From JBFMDN01 sp040753915 (GTDB taxonomy: Bacteria; Desulfobacterota; Desulfomonilia; Desulfomonilales; Desulfomonilaceae), in the NCBI GenBank assembly GCA_040753915.1, contig JBFMDN010000019.1, positions 1-64,000 on the forward strand: DNA of 64,000 nucleotides. Direction: 5' to 3'. The notes beneath the pieces were generated by a model. It searched no databases. It was given only the letters and a program-made list of their open reading frames with translations, and was not told where the DNA came from. A program made the translations under genes and the position numbers. Shown piece by piece: positions 25,600-34,491 of the stretch. Within the stretch, counting starts at the first letter, position 1; each line of letters begins with the position of its first letter.

Positions 25600-26064
25600 T
25601 CAGGGAAGAAGGTCCGGAACAACGAACCAGCGAATCCGCCACACTCCCTCGGCATCGCGCTCCAGGCATACGATTCCTCCCTGCTGGAATGCTACAACCT
25701 CAGAGGTCTCCGAACCAGCAACCAGCCGAGAAAGCAGCTTACTCAGGAAAGGCAGATGTCCCACGATCATGAGATCGTCCGACCGCGATCCTATGGCATC
25801 GAACACCGGCTCGATGGGATCCAAGGGGCTCAATCCCTCGCGGCTCACAACTCCCTCGCGAGACGTAATCGACCGTGCGAGGATTTCCGCGGATTGGGCG
25901 GCCCTCCTCTTGCCGCTATGCCAGAGAGCCGACACATGAATGCCGTGGGGACTGAGGAATTCGGCGACCCGTTGCACGTCTGAGATGCCCTTTTCAGACA
26001 AGCCCTGTTCCGGGTCCTTTTCTTTGGGGTTCTGCTTTCCATGCTGGACGAGGAACAGTTTCAT
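25600..26064 (-). CDS. SixA-like histidine phosphatase
   Basis: The 154-residue product belongs to the histidine phosphatase superfamily, short SixA type. The N-terminal catalytic motif reads LVQHGKQN, with the phospho-accepting His but Gln in place of the usual Arg of RHG. Later come SGKRRAAQSAEIL and the second histidine motif MIVGHLPFLSKLL. SixA removes phosphate from histidine phosphotransfer proteins; the substrate here is unknown. The start at 26064 is chosen because GGGGAGGT precedes it and it gives the standard N terminus. The open frame reaches 26148. Confidence 0.82.
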   Translation of the reverse strand: MKLFLVQHGKQNPKEKDPEQGLSEKGISDVQRVAEFLSPHGIHVSALWHSGKRRAAQSAEILARSITSREGVVSREGLSPLDPIEPVFDAIGSRSDDLMIVGHLPFLSKLLSRLVAGSETSEVVAFQQGGIVCLERDAEGVWRIRWFVVPDLLP

Positions 26065-26173
26065 GACCACCTCCCCGAACGTCGTATAGGAATCCGGCAC
26101 TGAGTGACGCGCGCCGTTGATGCGTGTCTTGACCTTTCGCATGACCACGGGTGGATCGAAGGCTCATTGGCTT

Positions 26174-27061
26174 TCACTTGCGATGACTGCCGCGCATATT
26201 CAGTGCGTGGCAGTACAGTCTCAAGTAAGCGTCGTACGCGTCCGTTTTTTTAACCCCGAACCGACGTCGCGCTTCGTCGGCTAATTTCTTGCCGGAAAGG
26301 CCTTCGGCCACGAGCATGCGGACTATGTCTTCCATGTTGGGCGCGTAGTGGGTCAGGCGCGGAGGCTCCAGCACGACCGCTATTTCGCCCTTAATGGGAC
26401 CTCGTGATTCAAGGGCAGCCAGAATCGTGTCGGCGGACCCCTCGAGAATTTCTTCGTGGATCTTTGTAAGCTCGCGCAAGACCACGATGCGCGCGTTGGT
26501 TAGATCCTTCGCTGCAACGGCCAGCGTGTCCCGAAGTCTTTGGGGAGAATCCAGAAACACGGCAGTGTGTCCCTCTTCCAGAATCCGTTGAAACAGAGCG
26601 CTCCTCTCGTGGTCCTTTCGGGGTGCGAAGCCATGGTAAGAAAAGGACGAGGCTTCCACTCCCGCAACGGAAAGAGCTGCCGCGATCACGGACGGTCCGG
26701 GAACGGGTGAGACTCGGAATCCAGCCTCCAGGGCTGCCCTGACTATCCGGGCTCCCGGATCGGATATGGCAGGGGTACCAGCGTCCGTGATCAGCGCCAC
26801 CTGTTCCCCTTGCTTTAGTCGTTCCAGTATCGCGTGCGTTTTTCTGGCTTCGGAAAACTTGTGAAGACTTATGAGCTCTGTGGAAATATCAAGCTTCTTC
26901 AGGAGGACTCGGCTCGTTCGCGTGTCTTCACATGCGATTGCGTCCACCTCCCTCAGGGTCCGCACTGCGCGAAAGGTTATGTCCTCGAGATTCCCTATCG
27001 GTGTTGCGACCACGTAGAGAATTCCTTCTGACGTTTGCCTCTCGCGGCTGGATTCCTTCAT
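26174..27061 (-). CDS. rsmI: 16S rRNA 2'-O-ribose C1402 methyltransferase
   Basis: RsmI methylates the ribose of C1402 in 16S rRNA using S-adenosylmethionine. The product of about 295 residues has the family motifs LYVVATPIGNLEDITFRA (near the start), EDTRTSRVLLKK, LITDAGTPAISDPG and the VSPVPGPSVIAAALSVAG binding loop. The C-terminal region holds a helix-turn-helix-like end (KKLADEARRRFGVKKTDAY). The start at 27061 follows GGAGAGG; an earlier ATG at 27076 lacks a ribosome site. It is downstream of the AI-2E-family transporter gene and upstream of the SixA-like gene, all on the minus strand. Confidence 0.95.
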   Translation of the reverse strand: MKESSRERQTSEGILYVVATPIGNLEDITFRAVRTLREVDAIACEDTRTSRVLLKKLDISTELISLHKFSEARKTHAILERLKQGEQVALITDAGTPAISDPGARIVRAALEAGFRVSPVPGPSVIAAALSVAGVEASSFSYHGFAPRKDHERSALFQRILEEGHTAVFLDSPQRLRDTLAVAAKDLTNARIVVLRELTKIHEEILEGSADTILAALESRGPIKGEIAVVLEPPRLTHYAPNMEDIVRMLVAEGLSGKKLADEARRRFGVKKTDAYDAYLRLYCHALNMRGSHRK

Positions 27062-27130
27062 TGCCCTCTCCACCATGTATCACTCGGGCTGCTTCAGGTG
27101 CTCGACACGTATGCCCGGTCCCGGAGGATG

Positions 27131-28243
27131 TCAGGGTTGGGGCTCTTGACCCGGCGAATCCGAATAGAGGTACGAGTTGCGGTACGCCTCAATTGCGCTC
27201 ATCAGGAGCACTTTGAGGATGGCAGTCACGGGGATGGCCAGCAGCATTCCCACGAATCCAAACAGATTGGCGCCCATGATCAGCGCTACAATGTATACAA
27301 CAGGATGCAGGCCTACCGCGTGTCCCACCAATCGAGGCGTGAGGACATAGCCTTCCACTATTTGAACTGCGGCAAGCCAGCCCCACACGTACGCAACGTG
27401 GACAAAATCCCCATATTGGGCCAAAGCCATGATCGTGCCTGCCACCACTGCTATCAGGGTCCCGAGATATGGGATGATCCAGAGTAATCCGGAAACAATC
27501 CCGAGCACGACGGCCAGATCGAGGCCTATCAAGAGAAACCCCAGAGCGTACAGTCCCGCGAGAATGCTCGCTACCATGAGCTGGCCTCGGACGAATTTTG
27601 CCAGGATCGTATCGATTTGGCGCAATTTCGTGAGCAGCGGCTCCCGGGTGTACGGCGGAATCAAGTCAACAGCGCCTTCTCTGATATGCTCGAAGGAAAC
27701 CAGAAGGTAGTAGGCTATGATCGGAACGAGGAAAACATGGACTGCCACGGAGATGATGCCAAGAGTGGACTTGAAGATCGATGCGAAAATGGCCTTTCCG
27801 ATCGAGGCTGCGGACTGGGCGATCTTTGGCCATGATTCCTTGATTTTTCCGGCCAGAAAATCTGTGACTTGCCCCCAGTCTGTTGGCAGAGCGACCTCCA
27901 GACGATCCGCTAGCCGGGTTATGAGACCAGAAAGGGACTCACCATAGCCAGGCGCTTCTTTGGCGAATTTGGCCAATTCACCCACCATGGCAGGGATCAG
28001 AATCACCAGGATCCCTCCGAGCACGCAGAAACAGGACAACACCATGACAAAAGCCGCGAGCGATCTGTTCAGCCCCTTTGATTCCAGGTACGTGGTCGCA
28101 GGGTTGAGAATGTAAGCCAGGATGAAAGACACCATAAGCACCGTGGCGATGGATTCCATCGTGCTGATAAACCACCACAGCACAACTGCAAAACCAACCC
28201 CCGCTGCTATGCGTATGAGGGTCCGTCTGCTCTTGGATTTCAT
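27131..28243 (-). CDS. AI-2E-family transporter (PerM-like permease)
   Basis: The product of about 370 residues has seven or eight transmembrane helices and the family signature regions VSFILAYILNPATTYLESKG (near 37), the central FKSTLGIISVAVHVFLVPIIAYYLLVSFE and LLWIIPYLGTLIAVVAGTIMA. Family members include TqsA and PerM, with reported autoinducer-2 export or Na+/H+ exchange, so the substrate cannot be assigned. The start at 28243 follows GGGAGG. The upstream open extension to 28333 runs into a dispersed repeat array and is probably untranslated. Confidence 0.88.
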   Translation of the reverse strand: MKSKSRRTLIRIAAGVGFAVVLWWFISTMESIATVLMVSFILAYILNPATTYLESKGLNRSLAAFVMVLSCFCVLGGILVILIPAMVGELAKFAKEAPGYGESLSGLITRLADRLEVALPTDWGQVTDFLAGKIKESWPKIAQSAASIGKAIFASIFKSTLGIISVAVHVFLVPIIAYYLLVSFEHIREGAVDLIPPYTREPLLTKLRQIDTILAKFVRGQLMVASILAGLYALGFLLIGLDLAVVLGIVSGLLWIIPYLGTLIAVVAGTIMALAQYGDFVHVAYVWGWLAAVQIVEGYVLTPRLVGHAVGLHPVVYIVALIMGANLFGFVGMLLAIPVTAILKVLLMSAIEAYRNSYLYSDSPGQEPQP

Positions 28244-28305
28244 GCCGTCTTCCTCCCTGTCCCCTTCCCCCGTTGTTGCATCTGAAGCCATCCGATAGAC
28301 CCTGC

Positions 28306-28441
28306 ATTGTAGTGCAGGCTTTCTAGCCTGCATTCTTGGAAGATGGCAGCCGAGAAAGGCTACCCTACATCTGCGGAAGATGGCAGCCGAGAAAGGCTAC
28401 CCTACATCTGCGGAAGATGGCAGCCGAGAAAGGCTACCCCA
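28306..28441. repeat. 37-bp tandem array sharing hairpin modules with the array at position 1
   Basis: One GCAGGCT-TTCT-AGCCTGC hairpin (28314-28331) is followed by two and three-quarter units of 37 bp (28338-28374, 28375-28411, 28412 to about 28440), each holding GGCAGCC-GAGAAA-GGCTACC. Reverse-complemented, these are the same modules as in the 85-bp array at the left end of the window. The array lies in the 5' region of the AI-2E transporter gene. Confidence 0.85.
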
Positions 28442-28507
28442 CAGGGCGTGGATTCATGCGATCCCAATTGTACCTCAGGCCTCCCGCCTGTTTTCCTCCG
28501 CGCCTGA

Positions 28508-29344
28508 CTACCCTCTGTGATCCGATACATCCGACCGTTGCCTCTGAGCCGTCTTTGCCTCGTCCCAGAGTGCGTCCATCTCTTCCAGGCTCGCCTCTTC
28601 CAGGGATCTCCCCCGGGCACGCAACTGATTCTCGATATAGCGGAACCGGGCCTCAAATTTGTCGGATGTTTCGTTCAACGCGGCCTCGCTGTTTACATTC
28701 AGGTGCCTGGCCGCGTTCACAATCACGAAAAGGAGGTCGCCCACCTCTTCGCGGGTATTCTCGAGCGACCCCGAAGAGACAGCGTCCTTGAGCTCTCCAA
28801 GCTCCTCATCGATTTTTCTGAAGACCTCCTCAGGCTTGGTCCAGTCGAACCCAACTCGTGCAGCCCTGCCCGCCAGTTTCTGTGCTCGGCTGAGTGCCGG
28901 CAATGAACGAGGAATCCCGTCGAGGAGGGATTCTCGATCGCGAATATTCTGCTCGGAAGCTTTGATAGCTCGCCAATTCCGGACAACATCCTCAGGGCTG
29001 TGGGCAGAGGCCTGGCCAAAAACGTGGGGATGCCTGCGCACCATTTTTTCTACCGCTCCATCAACAATGTCCGCGAGCGTGGCCAGCCCCTGTTGTTCAA
29101 GCATATATGCGACGAAGATGACAAGGAAAATGAGGTCACCCGCTTCGTCCACTATCCCCGCTTGATCGCCCTGGTTCAGAGCCTGTACCATTTCATGATA
29201 TTCCTCGAGAATGTACGGATGAAACGTCGTCGGGGTCTGTTTCAGGTCCCACGGGCACCCGTTTTCCGATCGCAGGGTTCGGATGACGGTGAGGAGCCGT
29301 TCAAAGGCTATGCTTGTTTCTATCGGATCGTCGGATGATGCCAT
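28508..29344 (-). CDS. mazG: Nucleoside triphosphate pyrophosphohydrolase MazG
   Basis: MazG hydrolyses NTPs and dNTPs to monophosphates and pyrophosphate, clearing aberrant nucleotides and lowering ppGpp stress in E. coli. The product of about 278 residues has two MazG domains. The first holds ENGCPWDLKQTPTTFHPYILEE and the EEYHEMV-DEAGDLIF acidic metal-binding pattern (about 30-75). The second holds VGFDWTKPEEVFRKIDEELGE and EEVGDLLFVIVNAARH (about 165-225). The start at 29344 (MASSDDPIETS) is the more family-like; an ATG 24 bp upstream is also open. It is divergent from phoH. Confidence 0.93.
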   Translation of the reverse strand: MASSDDPIETSIAFERLLTVIRTLRSENGCPWDLKQTPTTFHPYILEEYHEMVQALNQGDQAGIVDEAGDLIFLVIFVAYMLEQQGLATLADIVDGAVEKMVRRHPHVFGQASAHSPEDVVRNWRAIKASEQNIRDRESLLDGIPRSLPALSRAQKLAGRAARVGFDWTKPEEVFRKIDEELGELKDAVSSGSLENTREEVGDLLFVIVNAARHLNVNSEAALNETSDKFEARFRYIENQLRARGRSLEEASLEEMDALWDEAKTAQRQRSDVSDHRG

Positions 29345-29512
29345 AGGTCTGCACTTTCTCCAGGACATTATATTCGGGTCGGACGATTCGATGAACGAGG
29401 AATGCCGATCCGTAAACCTAGAGAAGTCTATACCTATGCGTTCAGTCGTTCAAGGGGCGCCTTGATTCTTGCTCAGTAAGGGTGTTATGATCAGCCGCGG
29501 GCGAGGAGGAAA

Positions 29513-30655
29513 ATGTGGTTGATTTCGGGAGGCATGCCCAGAGGTGTGGGCAAATCGAGCACGTACCTGTGCCGAGAATCCCTAGATAGCCGCATCCGTG
29601 TCGCGGAGCAGATGCTCGGACGGTTTCGGGCCCAGGGAGGATACGTGAAGATCAATCCTCTTGAACGTGGTGAAAGGTTGCCGCGGCGAGTGAGTTTTGA
29701 TAATATCGGGGCGTTTCAGGCGCTCGTCGGAGAATTAAGTAAGAATATCAAACACATCGAGAGCACTCTGGGCGTAAATATCTCAGTCAAAGGCAACTCT
29801 GTAGCGATTTATGGTGAATCTCCGAACGACGAAATTGCGGAGAGACTGCTCAAACAACTGTATCCTTTGGCGCGAGACGGATATCCAATCCATCTTGTGG
29901 ACATCGATCAAGGTGTCCGGCTCTTGACCGGAAGCCCGGATGCAAAAATCAAGGATGTTTTACGCGAGACGGTTTTCACTTCGCCCGGGAGAAAGCCGAT
30001 CACGCCTAAGTCCTTGACCCAGAAACTTTACGTGCAAGCGATAGCAACGCATGACATCGTGTTCGGCATAGGTCCGGCGGGGACGGGAAAGACATATCTG
30101 GCAATGGCAATGGCAATGGCAGCTTTGAGCAAGAAGGCATGCCGGAGAATTATACTTGCTCGACCCGCGGTGGAAGCCGGAGAGCGATTGGGCTTTCTGC
30201 CCGGAGACCTTTATGAGAAGGTGAACCCTTATCTCAGACCGCTGTACGATGCACTTCATGACATGATTGAGCTCGAGAAGGCTGGACGTTTGATTGAACG
30301 GGGAGATATAGAAGTTGCGCCCCTCGCGTTCATGCGCGGCCGGACGCTCAATGATTCTTTCGTAATACTGGATGAGGCTCAAAATACTACGCCGGAGCAA
30401 ATGAAGATGTTCCTGACCCGGCTAGGATATTCTTCCAAGGCAGTAATCACCGGTGATATTACTCAGATCGACCTGCCGGAGGGGACCAAATCCGGGCTGG
30501 TGCAGGCTAGGGAAATCCTGAGCGATATAGAAGGAATAGCGATTATCATGTTCACGGATCAGGACGTGGTACGCCATCCTCTGGTTCAAAGGATTATTAG
30601 GGCATACGAAAAGGCAGAACGAAACCGCGAGTCTGGTTCACCAATCCGGAGTTGA
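29513..30655 (+). CDS. phoH: PhoH-family ATPase
   Basis: The product is a cytoplasmic ATPase of 380 residues. N-terminal KH-like sequence (about 60-125) precedes the PhoH ATPase domain. That domain has Walker A GIGPAGTGKTYLAMA (about residue 184), the RPAVEAGERLGFLPGD segment, and Walker B FVILDEAQNTTPEQMKM. The ATG at 29513 is backed by GAGGAGG four bases upstream, although the first 40 residues are not conserved. It is followed within 7 bp by pgpH and then ybeY. phoH, the HD-phosphodiesterase and ybeY are a common bacterial gene string linked to RNA metabolism and signalling. Confidence 0.94.
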   Translation: MWLISGGMPRGVGKSSTYLCRESLDSRIRVAEQMLGRFRAQGGYVKINPLERGERLPRRVSFDNIGAFQALVGELSKNIKHIESTLGVNISVKGNSVAIYGESPNDEIAERLLKQLYPLARDGYPIHLVDIDQGVRLLTGSPDAKIKDVLRETVFTSPGRKPITPKSLTQKLYVQAIATHDIVFGIGPAGTGKTYLAMAMAMAALSKKACRRIILARPAVEAGERLGFLPGDLYEKVNPYLRPLYDALHDMIELEKAGRLIERGDIEVAPLAFMRGRTLNDSFVILDEAQNTTPEQMKMFLTRLGYSSKAVITGDITQIDLPEGTKSGLVQAREILSDIEGIAIIMFTDQDVVRHPLVQRIIRAYEKAERNRESGSPIRS

Positions 30656-30661
30656 CGGCAG

Positions 30662-33160
30662 ATGACCGATCCGGCGGAGAAAAACAAGTCAGGCCAGGCA
30701 GCCGAAATGACCGAAAGGATCAAGAGATTGAGCCTTCAGGTCAGGAAGACAGCCACACGGGTGCTCCCCCATTGGGCCTACGGCATAAAGGAGCCCAAGT
30801 GGCAGCGATGGACCCTCATCGTTGCGACGTCCCTGGTAATAGCCTTTTTGATAGCTCCCAAGTCCCCGCGCTATTACAGCATCACTGTAGGAGAGCCTGC
30901 CACTGAAACCATCATATCCCCTGTCACGTTCAAGGTGATTGACGAGGAAGCCACGAACAAGAATCGGGACGAAGTTCTGAAGTCTGTCAGACCGGTGTAC
31001 GACTTCGACGACGAGATGATTCATGACGTGCAGGCCCGGATCACGAGCGCTTTCAATTTCATGAAGGACTATTTGGCCAAGGAAATGTCGTACAGGTCCC
31101 GGGAAGCCGATGAATCCAAGGCCCCGAAAGATCAGCAGGAACAGACCGCTGCTGAGGAAAAGGCCTTCCGGCCTCTCGATCCTGAGACTCTGCGTACGCG
31201 CTTCGACAATCTCCTCGGTACAAAGGTCTCGCCATCGGATTTTGCTCTTCTCAAGGGCAGAGCGTTCGACGATCGGATCCAGCGGGATATAAGCTCCTTG
31301 GTGGTTCCGGTCTTTCTCCAGGGCGTGGTGCTAAGCAGAGATCTGCTTATGCGTGACGGCAAACAGGGGATACTGCTCCGAACGAAAACCAAGGATAAGC
31401 TGGAGCCACTGAAGGATCCGACGAGTATTTATGATTTGAAAGAGGCCATCGCTTTCATCAACGAGCCGCAGAACGACCCAGCTCCGGGCACGGCCTACTC
31501 GAGGGCGATTCGCCAGCTCGCGACGGATCTCATAAATGTAAACATCACGTACAACAGGGAGGAGAGCGCGAGGCTCAAGGACAAAGCTCTGGCTTCAGTG
31601 AAGCCGGTCTACTTCCAGGTCGCGAAGGGCGAGTCCATAATCCGGGAGGGTGAACCAGTAAACAAGGGCCACCAGATAAAGCTCGCCGGCCTCGCCAAGT
31701 CGAATCCTCCTTACAGCCGCCTCATGATCCTGGCTGGTTTAGCGCTTGTGCTCATCCTCTTGCTCCGTCTCTCTTTCTACTTTTCCGAACGGTACCTCGA
31801 ACGCAGCCGCCATGCTACTGAAGACCTGCTGCTATTCTGCATACTGTTGGTCGGTACTGTCGTGATGGTACGGTTCATCTCATCGCTTGCCCCACTCACG
31901 GCGACGGTGGGCCAAGGGGTAGATGCCAAATCGATATTGTTCGCTGCACCGGTTGCTACCGGGCCCATGCTGGCAGCCCTGATGGTCGACGCCAGAATAG
32001 CCTTCATCTTTGCAGCTCTCATCTCGCTGGGATCTGTGCTTGCAGTGGAAGGCGACGTGTACCTGTTCATCTTCTATTTTGTGTCCGGCATCGTTGGATT
32101 GCATGGAATGACAAGGATCACCGACCGAACCTCAGTACTTCGTGCCGGTTTCCTTGTAGCTGTCGTGAATGCTATCTCTGTGCTTGCGATCAAAATGGCA
32201 CTCGGCGACCTCACTACCCTCGTGGACCTTTATGAAGTAGGGTTGGGATTTCTGGGGGGCGTGATCTGCGGACTGCTGGTTTCCGGTTTGGCACCACTGT
32301 TGGAGCCTCTCGGATATATCACCAATGTACGATTGCTCGAGCTGGCGAATCTCAACCATCCGTTGCTCAAGGAGATGGCAATAGCTGCTCCGGGAACGTA
32401 TCATCACTCGATGATGGTGGGAAACCTGGCCGAGACTGCGGCCGAGCTCATCGGGGCCAATCCCCTTCTGGCCCGCGTGGGCGCCCTCTATCACGATATA
32501 GGGAAGGCAGGCAAGAAGACCAAGCCCTATTACTTCATCGAGAACCAGCAAGGCGGATGTAATCCTCACGATAAGCTTGAACCGAGCATGAGCGCCCTCA
32601 TCCTGGTCTCACATGTGAAGAACGGTGTGGAAAAGGCCCGGGAGTACCGGTTGGGAGCCCCCATTATCGACATCATTCAGCAGCATCACGGGACGAACCT
32701 CATCAAGTTTTTCTATAATAAGGCTCTCGAGAAATCAGCAAGATCCAATCAGCCCGTATCTGTATCTGAGGACGAGTACAGGTACGCGGGCCCCAGGCCC
32801 CAGACTAAAGAGGCAGCATTGGTCATGCTTGCAGACGTGGTGGAGGCAGCCTGCAGGACATTGGCCGATCCCACACCGGCGAGAATCCAGAAGAGAGTGC
32901 AAACGCTCATCATGGGACTCTTTTCAGAGGGACAGCTCGACCAGTCTACACTCACCCTCAAGGACTTGCATGCTATCACCAAGTCGTTTGTCAGGGCTCA
33001 GCAAGGGATTTTGCACACACGCATCGACTACCCGCGGCCCACTGAACCCCAGGAAAAGACCAATGGAGATTTCCATAAGCAACAACCAGAAAGGCATCGA
33101 AATAAATCCGGAAGAAGTACGGAGGAAAACGGAACAAATATTAGAAGGCTTGGGCTGTGA
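30662..33160 (+). CDS. pgpH: 7TMR-HDED/7TM/HD-domain phosphodiesterase, PgpH-like
   Basis: The 832-residue product has an N-terminal anchor helix (about 58-72) and an extracytoplasmic 7TMR-HDED domain (to about 345). Seven transmembrane helices follow (about 350-565), then a cytoplasmic HD domain with YHHSMMVGNLAETAAELIG and LYHDIGKAGKKTKPYYFIENQ. The HD motif residues are visible. In Listeria PgpH, a protein of this layout degrades c-di-AMP; whether this bacterium makes that nucleotide cannot be told from the window. It lies between phoH and ybeY, and its last 98 bp overlap the ybeY start in another frame. Confidence 0.9.
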   Translation: MTDPAEKNKSGQAAEMTERIKRLSLQVRKTATRVLPHWAYGIKEPKWQRWTLIVATSLVIAFLIAPKSPRYYSITVGEPATETIISPVTFKVIDEEATNKNRDEVLKSVRPVYDFDDEMIHDVQARITSAFNFMKDYLAKEMSYRSREADESKAPKDQQEQTAAEEKAFRPLDPETLRTRFDNLLGTKVSPSDFALLKGRAFDDRIQRDISSLVVPVFLQGVVLSRDLLMRDGKQGILLRTKTKDKLEPLKDPTSIYDLKEAIAFINEPQNDPAPGTAYSRAIRQLATDLINVNITYNREESARLKDKALASVKPVYFQVAKGESIIREGEPVNKGHQIKLAGLAKSNPPYSRLMILAGLALVLILLLRLSFYFSERYLERSRHATEDLLLFCILLVGTVVMVRFISSLAPLTATVGQGVDAKSILFAAPVATGPMLAALMVDARIAFIFAALISLGSVLAVEGDVYLFIFYFVSGIVGLHGMTRITDRTSVLRAGFLVAVVNAISVLAIKMALGDLTTLVDLYEVGLGFLGGVICGLLVSGLAPLLEPLGYITNVRLLELANLNHPLLKEMAIAAPGTYHHSMMVGNLAETAAELIGANPLLARVGALYHDIGKAGKKTKPYYFIENQQGGCNPHDKLEPSMSALILVSHVKNGVEKAREYRLGAPIIDIIQQHHGTNLIKFFYNKALEKSARSNQPVSVSEDEYRYAGPRPQTKEAALVMLADVVEAACRTLADPTPARIQKRVQTLIMGLFSEGQLDQSTLTLKDLHAITKSFVRAQQGILHTRIDYPRPTEPQEKTNGDFHKQQPERHRNKSGRSTEENGTNIRRLGL

Positions 33161-33509
33161 TCCGAACACAGCGCTTTCTGTTTCCCTGGTCGATGATGAA
33201 GAAATGGCGGATCTCAATTTCAGATACCGGCAACGGACCGGATCAACCAATGTGCTTGCCTTTTCCCAATTGGAAGGGGAGTCCGCTCCCGGGGAGCCGC
33301 ACCTGTGGGGGGATGTGGTAATCTCGGCGGAGCGGGCGCACCGCGATGCTGCGGAGCTTGGTTACACCGACGAAGAAATGATCATCTTCCTGCTGATCCA
33401 CGGAATTCTCCACCTTGCCGGGTACGATCACACATTGCCACAGGATGAGCGAACCATGGAGCAGACGGTTCAGCAAATCTTCGATGCGCTCTATCCGGAG
33501 GGGGCGTAG
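33063..33509 (+). CDS. ybeY: Endoribonuclease YbeY (16S rRNA maturation)
   Basis: YbeY is a zinc metalloprotein needed for 16S rRNA 3'-end maturation and ribosome quality control. The 148-residue product ends with the zinc motif HGILHLAGYDH (about residues 119-129), preceded by LWGDVVISAERA and NFRYRQRTGSTNVLAF. The ATG at 33063 gives the family N terminus MEISISNNQ; it lies 98 bp inside pgpH, so the two are translated from overlapping frames. The ribosome site is AGGAAAAG, moderate. An upstream frame from 32625 is open only because of the overlap. Confidence 0.95.
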   Translation: MEISISNNQKGIEINPEEVRRKTEQILEGLGCDPNTALSVSLVDDEEMADLNFRYRQRTGSTNVLAFSQLEGESAPGEPHLWGDVVISAERAHRDAAELGYTDEEMIIFLLIHGILHLAGYDHTLPQDERTMEQTVQQIFDALYPEGA

Positions 33510-33567
33510 CGTGTATTGCACGTTTTCTGGACACGTTTGCTTCGCTGCTTCGGCTCTGTTCCGGCAA

Positions 33568-33791
33568 GGGCAGGTTTGAAGAAAATGTCTCAAAACTCGG
33601 GACACACCAAACATCATAGCACGATTAAGCGTCGATGCGTGGAAAGGCACCCTCACCCCAACACTCTTCCAGAAGGACAGAGGGCTGGGAGAATGCCCTC
33701 TCCCCCGCTTCGGGGAAGAGGGTCAGGGTGAGGGGGGGGCCACGATTATCACGGACTGCCGGCTTTTGAGACACTTTCTTCAAACCTGCCC
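33568..33791. mobile_element. 224-bp element with 28-bp terminal inverted repeats enclosing a REP-like palindrome
   Basis: The left arm 33568-33595 (GGGCAGGTTTGAAGAAAATG...) and right arm 33764-33791 are reverse complements over 28 bp with one mismatch. Inside lies another palindromic unit of the CCTCACCC...GGGTGAGG type (about 33651-33736), a motif widely dispersed in proteobacterial genomes. No protein is encoded. It resembles a MITE-type element carrying, or invaded by, a REP sequence, placed just after ybeY. It may also terminate the phoH-pgpH-ybeY transcript. Confidence 0.75.
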
Positions 33792-33880
33792 TCTCCTGAA
33801 CGTCATTGCCGTAGCCGTAGTTTGGTCCATAAGATTGCGGGGTACCTTTCCGCTGAAAGGTGCGCCGAGGAAAACGTCAC

Positions 33881-34093
33881 GTGAAGTACTTCGTCTTCTT
33901 GGTCTTAATTGTTGCTGTTTTCACACTTCTCCTGCGAGCGATCCGCGACAGCCAGGCTCCCGGAGCGGCATCCTTTTTCGAGCAAATCCGGCAACTGGGG
34001 CGCAATTTTCACATTATGGTGGGGTTGGTTGCTCTGCTGCTTCTCGCAATCGCAGTGTTACGATTGATCTATTATAGTTTCACGTGGGAGTGA
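33881..34093 (+). CDS. Small membrane protein with two transmembrane helices
   Basis: The product of about 70 residues is almost entirely two hydrophobic helices (YFVFLVLIVAVFTLLLRAI and MVGLVALLLLAIAVLRLIYY) joined by a short polar loop. The GTG at 33881 is preceded by GAGGAAA with ten-base spacing; a second GTG at 33860 is also in frame. I recognise no family. It stands between the inverted-repeat element and a converging zinc-ribbon gene. Confidence 0.6.
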   Translation: MKYFVFLVLIVAVFTLLLRAIRDSQAPGAASFFEQIRQLGRNFHIMVGLVALLLLAIAVLRLIYYSFTWE

Positions 34094-34140
34094 GAACGCG
34101 CGGAAGTGAAAATGGGATCGGATGCGATAGTGGACGGGAG

Positions 34141-34491
34141 CTAATCGAACGAACCGGTTAGTATCTTCGTGAGCTCCACCGTGTCGAGCCACTCAGCAGT
34201 ATCTTGGTTACACCGCGGACATCTCTCAAATTTGGCTTCAGCCGTGTACCCGCAGTATGGGCAGGTGGTGGCTTCCTGTTCATTGACTTGTGCGGCTACC
34301 TGGGTCTTGGCCCGTTTCTCGAAGTACGCCTTTGTAGCGAGCCTGGCCTCCACCAGTTTGGCGAATAGATCTTGCAGCGCCTGAAATGAAAGATCGTACT
34401 TGGCCATCAGGTCCGTGTCGCTCAGCCCCTCTTTTAGGTCGGTCATAATGGCCTTTGCGTTGATCTTCTTTATGCTTTTTTGCTCGGTCAT
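34141..34491 (-). CDS. Zinc-ribbon protein of unknown function
   Basis: The 116-residue product has an N-terminal helical part (KKINAKAIMTDLKEGLSDTDLMAKYDLS, reading like a small helix-turn-helix that senses repeat number) and a C-terminal four-cysteine zinc ribbon, CPYCGY-n9-CPRCNQD (residues about 77-95). It is cytoplasmic, with no signal. A regulatory or nucleic-acid-binding role is likely but not shown. The start at 34491 is chosen because the frame upstream to 34872 has low-complexity basic composition and runs through a dispersed repeat. Confidence 0.65.
   Translation of the reverse strand: MTEQKSIKKINAKAIMTDLKEGLSDTDLMAKYDLSFQALQDLFAKLVEARLATKAYFEKRAKTQVAAQVNEQEATTCPYCGYTAEAKFERCPRCNQDTAEWLDTVELTKILTGSFD

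Noticed and set aside
28336..28791. Plus-strand 151-codon frame beginning in the 37-bp repeats
   Set aside because: Its start is repeat sequence and the rest is opposite mazG.
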